A DNA stretch of 36,690 nucleotides from Acidobacteriota bacterium. GTDB lineage: Bacteria; Acidobacteriota; Terriglobia; Bryobacterales; Bryobacteraceae. Every line of letters starts with the position of its first letter. The first letter of the stretch is position 1. The position numbers and the translations under genes were made by a program. This document shows positions 1 through 7,823 of the stretch, piece by piece. Location of the stretch: the NCBI GenBank assembly GCA_025350695.1, contig JANXXI010000024.1:1-36690 (forward strand), written 5' to 3'. A model generated the notes under the pieces. It had not been told where the DNA came from. It searched no databases and saw nothing but the letters and a program-made list of their open reading frames with translations.

Positions 1-32
1 TTTTGCTTCCAGCCATCAGGGCAAGGACCGCT

Positions 33-674
33 ATGAGTTCAATATTTTCGTGGCGGATTGGAAAAAGTAGTAAGCTGATTTTCTTTTTCCCCGTTGCCTT
101 GATGGGTAGGGATTTTTACCTGCTGCCGTCATCGTTTGAGGCGGCAGTGGGCGAACGATTAACCGTTCGAGTGCATTACGGGGCACACTTCCCTAACAGC
201 GACAGTGCGCCTGTTCTGGCCGATTCTGGTATCTACACAACGAAGGCCGCCTACAGTCTGGTGAACGCTCACGCAGAGGGCAATTCGCTTGTGTTGGAAG
301 GTAACCTGAAGGCTGCGGGCGTTGCGATTCTTGCGGCAGAATCAAAACCAAGAACCGAAAATGGTATCCGCTATCTGGACTTTGCCAAGGCAATCGTCGT
401 TGTCGAGAAAGCCGACAGCAATGCCACAAAACGACTGGGCGCCATTCTTGAAATCGTCCCCATGGCTTTGCCGAAACTGGGTGACGTTCAATTCCGTGTC
501 TTGTTTCTGAAAAAGCCGTTGGAAACTCCGCTGGAGATAAGTATCGCATCCGACCGAATAACCAACGCCAACGGCCTTTTTCATTTCGACGCGCACCAAC
601 GCTATTTGCTGCGCGCCAGACATACCGAAGGCGATACCGTCTACTCCGCCACGCTAACCTTTGAAGTCCGATAA
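33..674 (+). CDS. Secreted DUF4198-like protein
   Basis: The ATG at 33 gives about 213 residues beginning with a basic stretch and a hydrophobic segment (IFFFPVAL), which looks like a signal peptide. The mature part opens with DFYLLPSSF, followed by GERLTVRVHYG and FPNSD. This resembles, from memory, the start of DUF4198 proteins (related to the NikM-like accessory proteins of Co/Ni uptake), which usually begin with an A-H-D-F-W-type motif; here the position before D is G-R, not A-H. The remainder is beta-rich, with no catalytic motif I recognise. The reading frame is also open upstream to position 3 (TTG), so the start could lie outside the window. The 3' end overlaps the convergent ATPase gene by 21 bp. 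A periplasmic location is likely; a role in metal handling is only a family-level guess. Confidence 0.6.
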   Translation: MSSIFSWRIGKSSKLIFFFPVALMGRDFYLLPSSFEAAVGERLTVRVHYGAHFPNSDSAPVLADSGIYTTKAAYSLVNAHAEGNSLVLEGNLKAAGVAILAAESKPRTENGIRYLDFAKAIVVVEKADSNATKRLGAILEIVPMALPKLGDVQFRVLFLKKPLETPLEISIASDRITNANGLFHFDAHQRYLLRARHTEGDTVYSATLTFEVR

Positions 675-3035
675 CGGCCCGGGGCTCCAACCCAAAGCGA
701 ACAATCGAACTGCCACATTCGTTTTCTTCGGGGCAATAGAGACCTTCTGGAACTCCTCCTTCCGCACGTCGTATTTGGTTTGCAGCGCGGCGATTTCCGC
801 CTGAACCTCCGTCTCCATATCGGTTTTCTGTTTGGCCATTGCCGTGGCGTCTTCTTCGGCTCTGCCAACATCGCCTTGTTCCTTTACTGTTCTTCCGATT
901 GATTTCGCCGCTGTGGCGACGCGGCCCATTTCAGTTGCGGTGATTGCTTTTTTGCCCAGGAACGCACCCAACAACGACGTGCCTACCGCAAGCACCGTGG
1001 AGAATGCCTGCGACTTCACTTGCGATTTTTCCACTTCCGTTTTTTCTTGAGCCCTCCGAATCTTCTCGTCCAATTTGGCTAGCTTGTCCGCGTAGTCGTT
1101 GCGCAGATCCGCTACTGCCTGATCGCGCTGCACGCGGGCCTCATTCGAAATTCGAATTCGGAAATCGCCTTCACTCTCACCGGGTTCCGACTTCTTGCCG
1201 GTACTAGAGCTGACGAACAGTTCAAGCCTCCGGTTGGCGCAAATGTAAGTGATCAGGTCCTTGGTCCAGCCAGCGTAACTCTTGGGTTTAGTAGCGACCG
1301 GGGCTAACTCTTCGTAGTTCGCGTCGGCGACGCCCGCCTTCTCCAAACTTTCCAGGTCGAACGACATTACCTCGGCATCTTCCCACTTCACGGGGATTAC
1401 TTCCGTTGTCACCGGCGTGCCAATCGTCACGTCTTCGGTGAAGTCTATTCCTGATTTATCGTCCACGTAACGCGCTTGCAAATGGGCCAGCAGCACGGGT
1501 TGATAAACCGGCGGCGTCGAACTTTTGGTGGGCAGGAAGTATTGCGGGATCTCTCCGGGCAGAACAGGGCGGGCAACTGCGACTGCTGCCGACATCGCTT
1601 CAGCGGCCGAGGCCGCTTTGTCCTTCGCGCCATCTGCCGGTGCTGGCTTTCGTCCCGCCATCAAGACTCTGATTTGCGCTTTAGTAACAGGACCGGCTAG
1701 GTAACTTAACGCCCATCGAGTCTCGAACACTTCCATTTCACCGGTGTGGATGTTGTTTATCAGGAAGACGCGTTTGGCTAAAGAGGAGAGTAGTTTGTCC
1801 AACGCCGCCGGGTCAGCCTTGCCACCCGATGCCGTTGCCGCGCCCACCAACCCTTCAACTAAACGCGCCTTATCGCGTTCGGTTTGCAAGCGGCCAATCA
1901 GCCATGTACCGCAATTGGAAAGTCCCTTGTAATCGAGGTCAACGGGATTTTGAGTAGCCAGCACAACACCAACGCCGAAGGCGCGCGCCTGCTTCAACAT
2001 CGTCAGTAATGGCTGCTTTGATGGCGGATTTGCGACCGGCGGGAAGTAGCCAAAAATTTCGTCCATGTAGACAATGGCGCGCAGGCTTGAGGTTCCCGGT
2101 TGGGTCCGCATCCAACTCAGCGTTTGGTTCAGCAGCAGCGAGACGAAGAACATGCGTTCGGGGTCGCTCAAATGCGCGATAGAAAAAATGGAGATGCGGG
2201 GCTTGCCCTTCGATGTATAAAGCAGTGACTTAATGTCGAGGGGATCGCCTTCGAGCCAAGCCTCAAATCCGGGCGAGGCGATCAGGTTGTTCAGTTGCAC
2301 CGCCAACGCAAAACGCTCCTTCGAAGGAAAGAAGGCATCCAGCTCCATCACGCCGATGCGTGTGATAGGCGGGTTTTGAATTTGGCCGATGATTGCCGGT
2401 AAATCCAGGTTGTTCCCTTTCACCCAAGCCGTTTCAAGGATCTTCGAGATTAAAATATGCTCGCGGCTTTGCAGCGGGTCGGCGTCAATCTGCAATAGGC
2501 CGAGCAAGGCGGTGACGGTGGATGCAATCTGTTCGCGGAAGGCCTCGCGATCGTCGCGAGTTTCTGGTGGGGGCGTATCGAACGATCGCAATACGGAGAC
2601 AGAAAGACCCGCGTTGCTACCTGGAGTGTAGATGGAAAAATCCGCTGAGTCTTTCAGGCGCTGGATGCGATCGCCGTCTTCACCCCACTTGGCCAACCCA
2701 TCTTTCCAGTTTTGCGCCGTATTGGTCGCTAGCTGTTCTTTCGATATACCTTGTCGCTGCGCTTCTTCTTCACCGACCCACGGTTCAAAGTCCGAGCCCT
2801 TCAGGTCAGGGAATTGAAGCAGGAGGTTTGAGAGGTCGCCCTTGGGGTCGATCACTATTGCCGGCACGCCGTCGATGGCGGCTTCTTCCAGCAGGCTGAT
2901 GCAGAGACCTGTTTTGCCACTGCCGGTCATACCGACGCAGATGGCGTGAGTAACCAGATCCTTTGAGTTATAGAGAAGTGCGCCATTGTCGGTGTGGCCC
3001 AAGTAGAAGGCGCCAAGTTTTTCAAAATCCTGCAT
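654..3035 (-). CDS. HerA/FtsK-type P-loop ATPase of a conserved uncharacterised family
   Basis: A 793-residue protein. A canonical Walker A (GMTGSGKT, residues 35-42) is followed by a second strand with IDPKGD (62-67), a Walker B with acidic pair (IVYMDE, about 321-326) and a sensor-like ATQNP (360-364). That order is typical of the DUF87/HerA/VirD4 branch of RecA-fold hexameric motors. After about residue 614 the protein becomes charged and helical: a probable coiled coil (about 628-678), a short hydrophobic Gly/Ala/Leu segment (about 677-694), then a second coiled coil (about 720-765). From memory this is a strongly conserved stand-alone ATPase in soil bacteria with no assigned function. 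The hydrophobic segment between coiled coils could be a membrane or self-association element. The gene is monocistronic: it is divergent from the beta-lactamase-like gene and convergent with the DUF4198 gene. No nuclease partner (NurA) is adjacent. Confidence 0.85.
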   Translation of the reverse strand: MQDFEKLGAFYLGHTDNGALLYNSKDLVTHAICVGMTGSGKTGLCISLLEEAAIDGVPAIVIDPKGDLSNLLLQFPDLKGSDFEPWVGEEEAQRQGISKEQLATNTAQNWKDGLAKWGEDGDRIQRLKDSADFSIYTPGSNAGLSVSVLRSFDTPPPETRDDREAFREQIASTVTALLGLLQIDADPLQSREHILISKILETAWVKGNNLDLPAIIGQIQNPPITRIGVMELDAFFPSKERFALAVQLNNLIASPGFEAWLEGDPLDIKSLLYTSKGKPRISIFSIAHLSDPERMFFVSLLLNQTLSWMRTQPGTSSLRAIVYMDEIFGYFPPVANPPSKQPLLTMLKQARAFGVGVVLATQNPVDLDYKGLSNCGTWLIGRLQTERDKARLVEGLVGAATASGGKADPAALDKLLSSLAKRVFLINNIHTGEMEVFETRWALSYLAGPVTKAQIRVLMAGRKPAPADGAKDKAASAAEAMSAAVAVARPVLPGEIPQYFLPTKSSTPPVYQPVLLAHLQARYVDDKSGIDFTEDVTIGTPVTTEVIPVKWEDAEVMSFDLESLEKAGVADANYEELAPVATKPKSYAGWTKDLITYICANRRLELFVSSSTGKKSEPGESEGDFRIRISNEARVQRDQAVADLRNDYADKLAKLDEKIRRAQEKTEVEKSQVKSQAFSTVLAVGTSLLGAFLGKKAITATEMGRVATAAKSIGRTVKEQGDVGRAEEDATAMAKQKTDMETEVQAEIAALQTKYDVRKEEFQKVSIAPKKTNVAVRLFALGWSPGPLSDFKG

Positions 3036-3084
3036 AGAGTCTATTAGTGTATCGGAGTCGCGAATGGCGATAACATGGGGAACT

Positions 3085-3966
3085 ATGCGAGCTCTGATTC
3101 CTGAACTCTTTTTGCTTTCCGCCGTTGGATTTGGCCAAGCGCGGCAAGTTGATGCACTTCTTGAAAAGAAGACAATGAGCGCTCTTCAGGAACTTGCAGG
3201 CAAGCTGGATGGAGTGATGGGCGTCGCGGCGATTGATCTTACTACAGGCCATACCATTGCGATGAATGCCACAACTGTTTTCCCGCAAGCCAGTTCCATT
3301 AAGATCCCTGTGATGATTCAGGTGTTTCGCGATATCCGGCGAGGGAAATTACGAATGGAGCAGGAAGTTGCCGCCGATGCGAAGAAACTTGTCGATAGTA
3401 GTCCGCGTTTTAAAGCCGCGGCTGAAGCCACCGGCAAGATGACGATTCGGCAACTGATTGAGGCCATGATTGAAGTGAGCGACAACGCCGCAACTAACGT
3501 TCTGATCCAGCTTGTAGGGATGGCCAACGTCAACGCCTGGCTGGATTCCGTGCAACTGAAGCAGACGCGGCTGCGGCGCAAGATGATCGACATCGCGGCG
3601 GCCACGCGGAATGAGGAAAATGTTTCAACCCCGCTTGAGATGGCGGCGTTAGTGGCCAAGTTGTATCGCGGTGAAGTGATCGACAAGGCTGCTTCGGCCG
3701 AGATGATTGAAATCCTGTCGCGCGTGAAGGGTGACTTCCGCGGTGCGATTCCCGAAGGCGTTGGTGTGGCGGCGAAACCTGGGGAACTGACTGGGGTCCG
3801 GTGTGAGACGGGCATTGTTTATCTAGACAAAAGGCCTTTCGTGCTCAGTGTCACCAGCGCCTTTCTAGGAGAGAAAATGAACCCCGTGCCGGAAGTTGCC
3901 AAAATCATATTTCGTCATTTTGAAATGCTGGCCAAGTCAAATCGCTACGGGCGCAGTCTACAATAG
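3085..3966 (+). CDS. Class A beta-lactamase-like serine hydrolase, secreted
   Basis: I prefer the ATG at 3085 over the in-frame ATG at 3064 because it begins a good signal peptide (MRALIPELFLLSAVGFG), giving about 293 residues. Motifs of the penicillin-recognising fold appear in order: SxxK as SSIK, SDN as VSDNAATN, and the third box as KPGELTG. The third box therefore has Pro where active class A enzymes have Thr or Ser (K-T/S-G), and no clear ExxxN omega-loop glutamate is seen beyond NEEN. Many such homologues are annotated as class A beta-lactamase-related serine hydrolases without shown resistance activity, so a cell-wall or other amide/ester substrate is as likely. It is the first gene of a tightly packed operon; the next gene begins 6 bp after its stop. 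Confidence 0.85.
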   Translation: MRALIPELFLLSAVGFGQARQVDALLEKKTMSALQELAGKLDGVMGVAAIDLTTGHTIAMNATTVFPQASSIKIPVMIQVFRDIRRGKLRMEQEVAADAKKLVDSSPRFKAAAEATGKMTIRQLIEAMIEVSDNAATNVLIQLVGMANVNAWLDSVQLKQTRLRRKMIDIAAATRNEENVSTPLEMAALVAKLYRGEVIDKAASAEMIEILSRVKGDFRGAIPEGVGVAAKPGELTGVRCETGIVYLDKRPFVLSVTSAFLGEKMNPVPEVAKIIFRHFEMLAKSNRYGRSLQ

Positions 3967-3972
3967 GTTCTT

Positions 3973-4500
3973 ATGGAACTTAAGGGCAAGCGAGTTGCAG
4001 TGTTGGTGGACAACGTCTACCAGGAAATGGAAGTTTGGTACCCGCTCTATAGGCTGCAGGAAGCCGGTGCGGAAGTAGTGACGGTTGGAGCAGAGAAGGG
4101 AAAGACATACACAAGCAAGCTAGGCTACCCGTGCGTTGCCGGCATTTCTTATGACGAAGTGAACTCTGCCCATTTCGATGGCGTGGTTGTACCAGGCGGC
4201 TTTGCCCCGGATCATATTCGCCGTCACCCGAAGGCGACTCAGTTCGTACACGACATGGATGCGCAAAACAAACTCGTAGCCGCGATCTGTCACGGGCCTT
4301 GGGTTTTGTGTTCGTCGCGCATGTTGAAAGGCCGCAAGCTCACGTGCTTCTTTGCGATCAAGGATGATTGCATCAATGCCGGAGCGGAGTGGAGCGATGC
4401 GGAAGTGGTTGTAGACCGCAATCTGGTCACCAGCCGCAAGCCAGAGGATTTGCCGGCCTTCTGCCGCGCAACAATTCAAGTTCTTCAAAAACAGGGGTAA
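3973..4500 (+). CDS. DJ-1/PfpI family protein
   Basis: A 175-residue single-domain protein of normal family length. The nucleophile elbow is AICHGPW with Cys106 followed by His107, and the conserved acidic residue that lowers the cysteine pKa in the family is present near the N-terminus in the EMEVWYP motif (Glu20). A VVPGGFAPD loop (73-80) is the usual glycine-rich loop preceding the active site. The family includes PfpI-type proteases, class I glutamine-amidotransferase-like enzymes and DJ-1/YajL/Hsp31 stress proteins (glyoxalase and disputed deglycase activities). There is no signal peptide, so it is cytoplasmic, unlike its two flanking genes. Its position between secreted enzymes suggests co-expression, possibly for carbonyl stress from the dehydrogenase reaction, which is inference. 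Confidence 0.9.
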   Translation: MELKGKRVAVLVDNVYQEMEVWYPLYRLQEAGAEVVTVGAEKGKTYTSKLGYPCVAGISYDEVNSAHFDGVVVPGGFAPDHIRRHPKATQFVHDMDAQNKLVAAICHGPWVLCSSRMLKGRKLTCFFAIKDDCINAGAEWSDAEVVVDRNLVTSRKPEDLPAFCRATIQVLQKQG

Positions 4501-4504
4501 GATA

Positions 4505-6145
4505 TTGAAACAGTTTTTGACCTTCCTTTGCGCTTCAACTGTGTTGCTGGCGCAGCATGCCACTAAGGATGATTGGCCGCACTATGGAGGTGAGCGTAGC
4601 TCGTGGCGCTACAGCGAACTGAACCAAATCAACGCCGCCAACGTGAAGAAATTGGTCCCAGTGTGGGTCTTTCAACCGGGTGAGATCGACGGCGGCTTGC
4701 AGGCCACGCCTCTCGTCATTGATGGAGTGATGTATCTAATCACGTCGAAAGCGAAGGTGTTCGCCATTGATGCCGTCACAGGCAAGGAATTGTGGCACTA
4801 CAACTACCAACTTCCTGCCGGCTTCACTATTTTCTATGGACCTTGGAATAGAGGAGTGGCCGTTGCGGGCGGTCGCGTTTTCTTTGGGACGCTCGACAAT
4901 TTTGTGGTGGCGCTTGATCAGAAGACGGGCAAGGAATTATGGAAAGTGAATGTTGAGGATGCCGGGCAGTGCGGTTGCAATATTACGTCAGCCCCGCTCA
5001 TCGCTAAGGACAAAGTGTTGGTTGGCGTCACTGGCGGTGATTCGGCCCATCGCGGTTACATCAACGCGTTCGACCAAAAGACGGGCCGCCATGCGTGGCG
5101 ATTCTGGACCATTCCAGGCCCTGGCGAAAAGGGCGCGGAAACATGGTCAGGCGATAGCTGGAAGTATGGCGGCGGGTCCACTTGGATGACCGGCAGCTTT
5201 GATGCTGATCTTGGCCTTGTGTATTGGGGCGTTGGCAATCCCGCGGCTGATTTTTACGGCGGGTCTCGTAAGGGCGACAACTTGTATACCGATAGCATTG
5301 TGGCGCTGGATGCTGATTCGGGCAAGTTGAAGTGGCATTTCCAACAGGTCCCGCATGATGTTTGGGATTGGGACGCTGCCTACGAATGCGTGTTGTTCGA
5401 TGCCGACGTGAAGGGAGTGAAGCGCAAGCTTTTACTTAACGTCAACAAGGGCGGCTACACCTTTGTGCTCGATCGCGTTAGCGGTGAATTTATTTCTGCC
5501 TGGCCGGTGGCGCGCAATATTAATTGGATCAAAGGCGTCGATGCTAAGGGCCAACTGATTGGCCGCAACGAACCTGAGGTAGGCAAGGCAAAGACGATTT
5601 GTCCCTCAATCGGCGGCGGTCGTAGTTGGAATCAAGGCGCGTATTCACCTCGCACGGGACTGTTCTACACGACTGGGCAGGAGTGGTGCCAGGAAGTGAT
5701 AGCGCGCGAAGAGAAACCACAGGAAGGGAAAGAATTTTTCGGCGGAACCTTCACATTGAAACGCACTCCGGTTGGCTCGGTAGGTAGCCACCTGGATGCT
5801 TACGACCCGATTACGGGCGAAAAGAAATGGGGCTTCGAGTATAAATATTTGCTGTTGGCCTCGGTGCTTGCCACTGCTGGGGATTTGCTTTTTACCGGAG
5901 ACCCTGAAGGCAACTTTTTCGCGATGGACGCAAAGACGGGAAAGAAGCTGTGGAATTTCCAGACCGGTTCTGGTCATCGCGGCAGCTCCATTTCTTATGG
6001 CGTAAAAGGGCGGCAGTACGTTGCGACGCCCAGCGGATTTGGATCGGCGTTAGCCGGCTTGATGGCGCAGCTTTGGCCTGAGGCGGAGAATTTCAAACCT
6101 GGATCGGCCGTGTTTGTATTCGCACTGCCAGAGGAAGGGCAGTGA
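4505..6145 (+). CDS. PQQ-dependent alcohol-type dehydrogenase (quinoprotein)
   Basis: Starts at a TTG four bases after the previous stop, supported by an AGGGGT Shine-Dalgarno tract just upstream, and begins with a signal peptide (residues 1-17), so it acts in the periplasm. The 546 residues form an eight-bladed propeller with repeated W-docking motifs such as TGKELWHY, TGKELWKV and SGKLKWHF. Active-site features: a Cys pair as QCGCN (C156/C158, one residue between, whereas methanol dehydrogenase has adjacent cysteines), GGDS (D179 where calcium enzymes have Glu), GVGNPA (N245) and HDVWDWD (D288 and D290). It should oxidise an alcohol or sugar and pass electrons to the cytochrome c encoded next, whose start overlaps its stop by 4 bp (GTGA). 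Substrate unknown. The second Asp of the DWD motif is discussed as a finding. Confidence 0.92.
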   Translation: MKQFLTFLCASTVLLAQHATKDDWPHYGGERSSWRYSELNQINAANVKKLVPVWVFQPGEIDGGLQATPLVIDGVMYLITSKAKVFAIDAVTGKELWHYNYQLPAGFTIFYGPWNRGVAVAGGRVFFGTLDNFVVALDQKTGKELWKVNVEDAGQCGCNITSAPLIAKDKVLVGVTGGDSAHRGYINAFDQKTGRHAWRFWTIPGPGEKGAETWSGDSWKYGGGSTWMTGSFDADLGLVYWGVGNPAADFYGGSRKGDNLYTDSIVALDADSGKLKWHFQQVPHDVWDWDAAYECVLFDADVKGVKRKLLLNVNKGGYTFVLDRVSGEFISAWPVARNINWIKGVDAKGQLIGRNEPEVGKAKTICPSIGGGRSWNQGAYSPRTGLFYTTGQEWCQEVIAREEKPQEGKEFFGGTFTLKRTPVGSVGSHLDAYDPITGEKKWGFEYKYLLLASVLATAGDLLFTGDPEGNFFAMDAKTGKKLWNFQTGSGHRGSSISYGVKGRQYVATPSGFGSALAGLMAQLWPEAENFKPGSAVFVFALPEEGQ

Positions 6146-6900
6146 TCGTATTGGCCCTGTTGATGGCGGCGCAGACTGCGCCGGTGGTTCAGGGCGAAAA
6201 GATCTTTAACCAGAGTTGCGCGGTTGGCTATTGCCACGGCACGGGCGGCGCGGCGTCACGCGGACCAAGGTTGCGCGGCAGAACGTTAGCGCGGGACTAT
6301 CTGGTGAAGGTGACAAGTGACGGTGTTCCGAACACGGCTATGCCGGCGTGGAAAGGGCGGCTTGGCGAGGTTGAAATCCAGGCCGTAACGGATTACATAA
6401 TGAGCTTGGCCAACGCTACTGGTGAGGCTAGCGGCTCGCAACCGGTACAAGAGCCCGTGGTGCTTCGCGGAGCCGATGGCCCAGCCGGCGTTGAACTGGG
6501 CCGGGAACTGTTTTTCGATCCAGTTCGCCAGAACCGATGCTCGACCTGTCATCGCATCGCAGGCGTGGGCGTGGCGGTCGGCCCCGATCTTACTAAGAGA
6601 CGCCCTCAAAAACTTTCAACTGTTCTGCGCAACACAAAACTGAGGTCCGTTTCAGTGGTCAAGTTGAAAGATGGAGAAACTTTGACCGGTGTTATTGCCG
6701 AACGAACCACGCAGGCTGTTCGTATCTTTGACATGACGGGGGCGGCGCCTCCCGTGTTGCGAAGTTTCAGTCCGGGCGACGTGGTAACCATCACGCTTGC
6801 GCGCCAGTGGGCGCATGCCGGCGCTTTGAAGGATTACAAGGGAAATGAATTGGAAGCAATTAGCAAGTACCTCAATTGGATGGCGGTCGGCAAAAAATGA
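6142..6900 (+). CDS. Di-haem cytochrome c, probable electron acceptor of the PQQ dehydrogenase
   Basis: A GTG start overlapping the dehydrogenase stop gives 252 residues with a short N-terminal hydrophobic signal. The first domain (about 18-92) has a haem motif CAVGYCH (26-32), that is CX4CH instead of CXXCH, with a likely axial Met in TAMPAW (M67). The second domain has a standard CSTCH (133-137) followed by GPDLTKR and KDGETLTGVI, which matches the haem-binding domain type seen in Planctomycetes, Verrucomicrobia and Acidobacteria proteins (TIGR02603-like). The gene order, dehydrogenase then cytochrome with a 4-bp overlap, supports the electron-transfer role. The next gene's ATG overlaps its stop in an ATGA. 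Confidence 0.9.
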   Translation: MIVLALLMAAQTAPVVQGEKIFNQSCAVGYCHGTGGAASRGPRLRGRTLARDYLVKVTSDGVPNTAMPAWKGRLGEVEIQAVTDYIMSLANATGEASGSQPVQEPVVLRGADGPAGVELGRELFFDPVRQNRCSTCHRIAGVGVAVGPDLTKRRPQKLSTVLRNTKLRSVSVVKLKDGETLTGVIAERTTQAVRIFDMTGAAPPVLRSFSPGDVVTITLARQWAHAGALKDYKGNELEAISKYLNWMAVGKK

Positions 6901-7823
6901 CGACGCCATCTATAACTGTTGAAAACCTGCATAAGTCGTACGGCGCTTTTGAAGCAGTAGGCGGCATCAGTTTTGAAGTGCAACCAGGCGAAGTGTTTGG
7001 GCTGCTTGGCCCCAACGGCGCTGGTAAAACCACCACGGTTGAAATCCTGGAGGGGCTCCGTCCGCGCACGTCGGGTAACGTCAAGGTGTTGGGTTTTGAT
7101 CCGGGCGTTGACGTCAAGGCGTTGAAGGATCGCATCGGTGTTTGCCTTCAATCGACCAACTTGCCGGAGAAGATCAAACTTCATGAGGCGATGACGCTCT
7201 TCGCCTCGTTTTACTCTCACACGGTGGATGCGAATAAGCTGCTTGACCGGCTGCAATTGACCGAAAAGCGTAACGCCTTTTACAGCGTGCTTTCCGGCGG
7301 CCAAAAGCAACGCTTGCACATTGCGCTGGCGATGATCAATGACCCACAACTGATATTCCTTGATGAACCAACAACGGGTCTTGACCCGCAAATCCGTCTG
7401 GAGATTCACGGGCTGATTCAAGAACTCCGCGACGACAAACGGTCAATTGTTTTGACCACTCACTACATTGAGGAAGCCGAACGTTTGTGTGATCGGGTCG
7501 CGATCATCGACGCCGGAAAAATCATCGCGCATGGCACACCGAAACAGTTGATGGCGGAAACGCTTGGCGCATCTGTCGTCGAAGTCAAAATTGAAAAGCC
7601 GCTGCCGCCGGGTGATTTGCCGTCGGGGATTGGCGCCGATCACATTGACATCAGCGAAGATCGGAAGGAAATCAAGATCACGGCGAAGAAGCCCGCCAGA
7701 GCCATGGTGGAACTGGTGAAGTACATCGATCAATTGGGGCTGGAACTGGTTGACATCCATCTAAAACGCGGAACCCTTGAGGATGTATTCCTGCAGTTGA
7801 CCGGCAAGAAGCTACGCGAATGA
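6897..7823 (+). CDS. ABC transporter ATP-binding protein (ABC-2 / drug-export type)
   Basis: I choose the ATG at 6897, which overlaps the cytochrome stop (ATGA), over an in-frame TTG at 6876. The 308-residue protein has Walker A GPNGAGKT (38-45), Q-loop near QSTN (85-88), signature LSGGQ (132-136), Walker B LIFLDE (152-157) and a switch His in LTTHYIEEAERL. The C-terminal about 80 residues form the regulatory extension seen in CcmA/DrrA-type exporters. It pairs with the permease encoded next, whose ATG again overlaps this stop by 4 bp. One ATPase plus one six-helix ABC-2 permease would be expected to form a homodimeric exporter. The substrate cannot be read from the sequence. Confidence 0.93.
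   Translation: MTTPSITVENLHKSYGAFEAVGGISFEVQPGEVFGLLGPNGAGKTTTVEILEGLRPRTSGNVKVLGFDPGVDVKALKDRIGVCLQSTNLPEKIKLHEAMTLFASFYSHTVDANKLLDRLQLTEKRNAFYSVLSGGQKQRLHIALAMINDPQLIFLDEPTTGLDPQIRLEIHGLIQELRDDKRSIVLTTHYIEEAERLCDRVAIIDAGKIIAHGTPKQLMAETLGASVVEVKIEKPLPPGDLPSGIGADHIDISEDRKEIKITAKKPARAMVELVKYIDQLGLELVDIHLKRGTLEDVFLQLTGKKLRE

Noticed and set aside
193-690. 165-codon minus-strand frame opposite the DUF4198-like gene
   Set aside because: Arg/Trp-rich composition and full overlap with a gene that has a signal peptide and family-like motifs.
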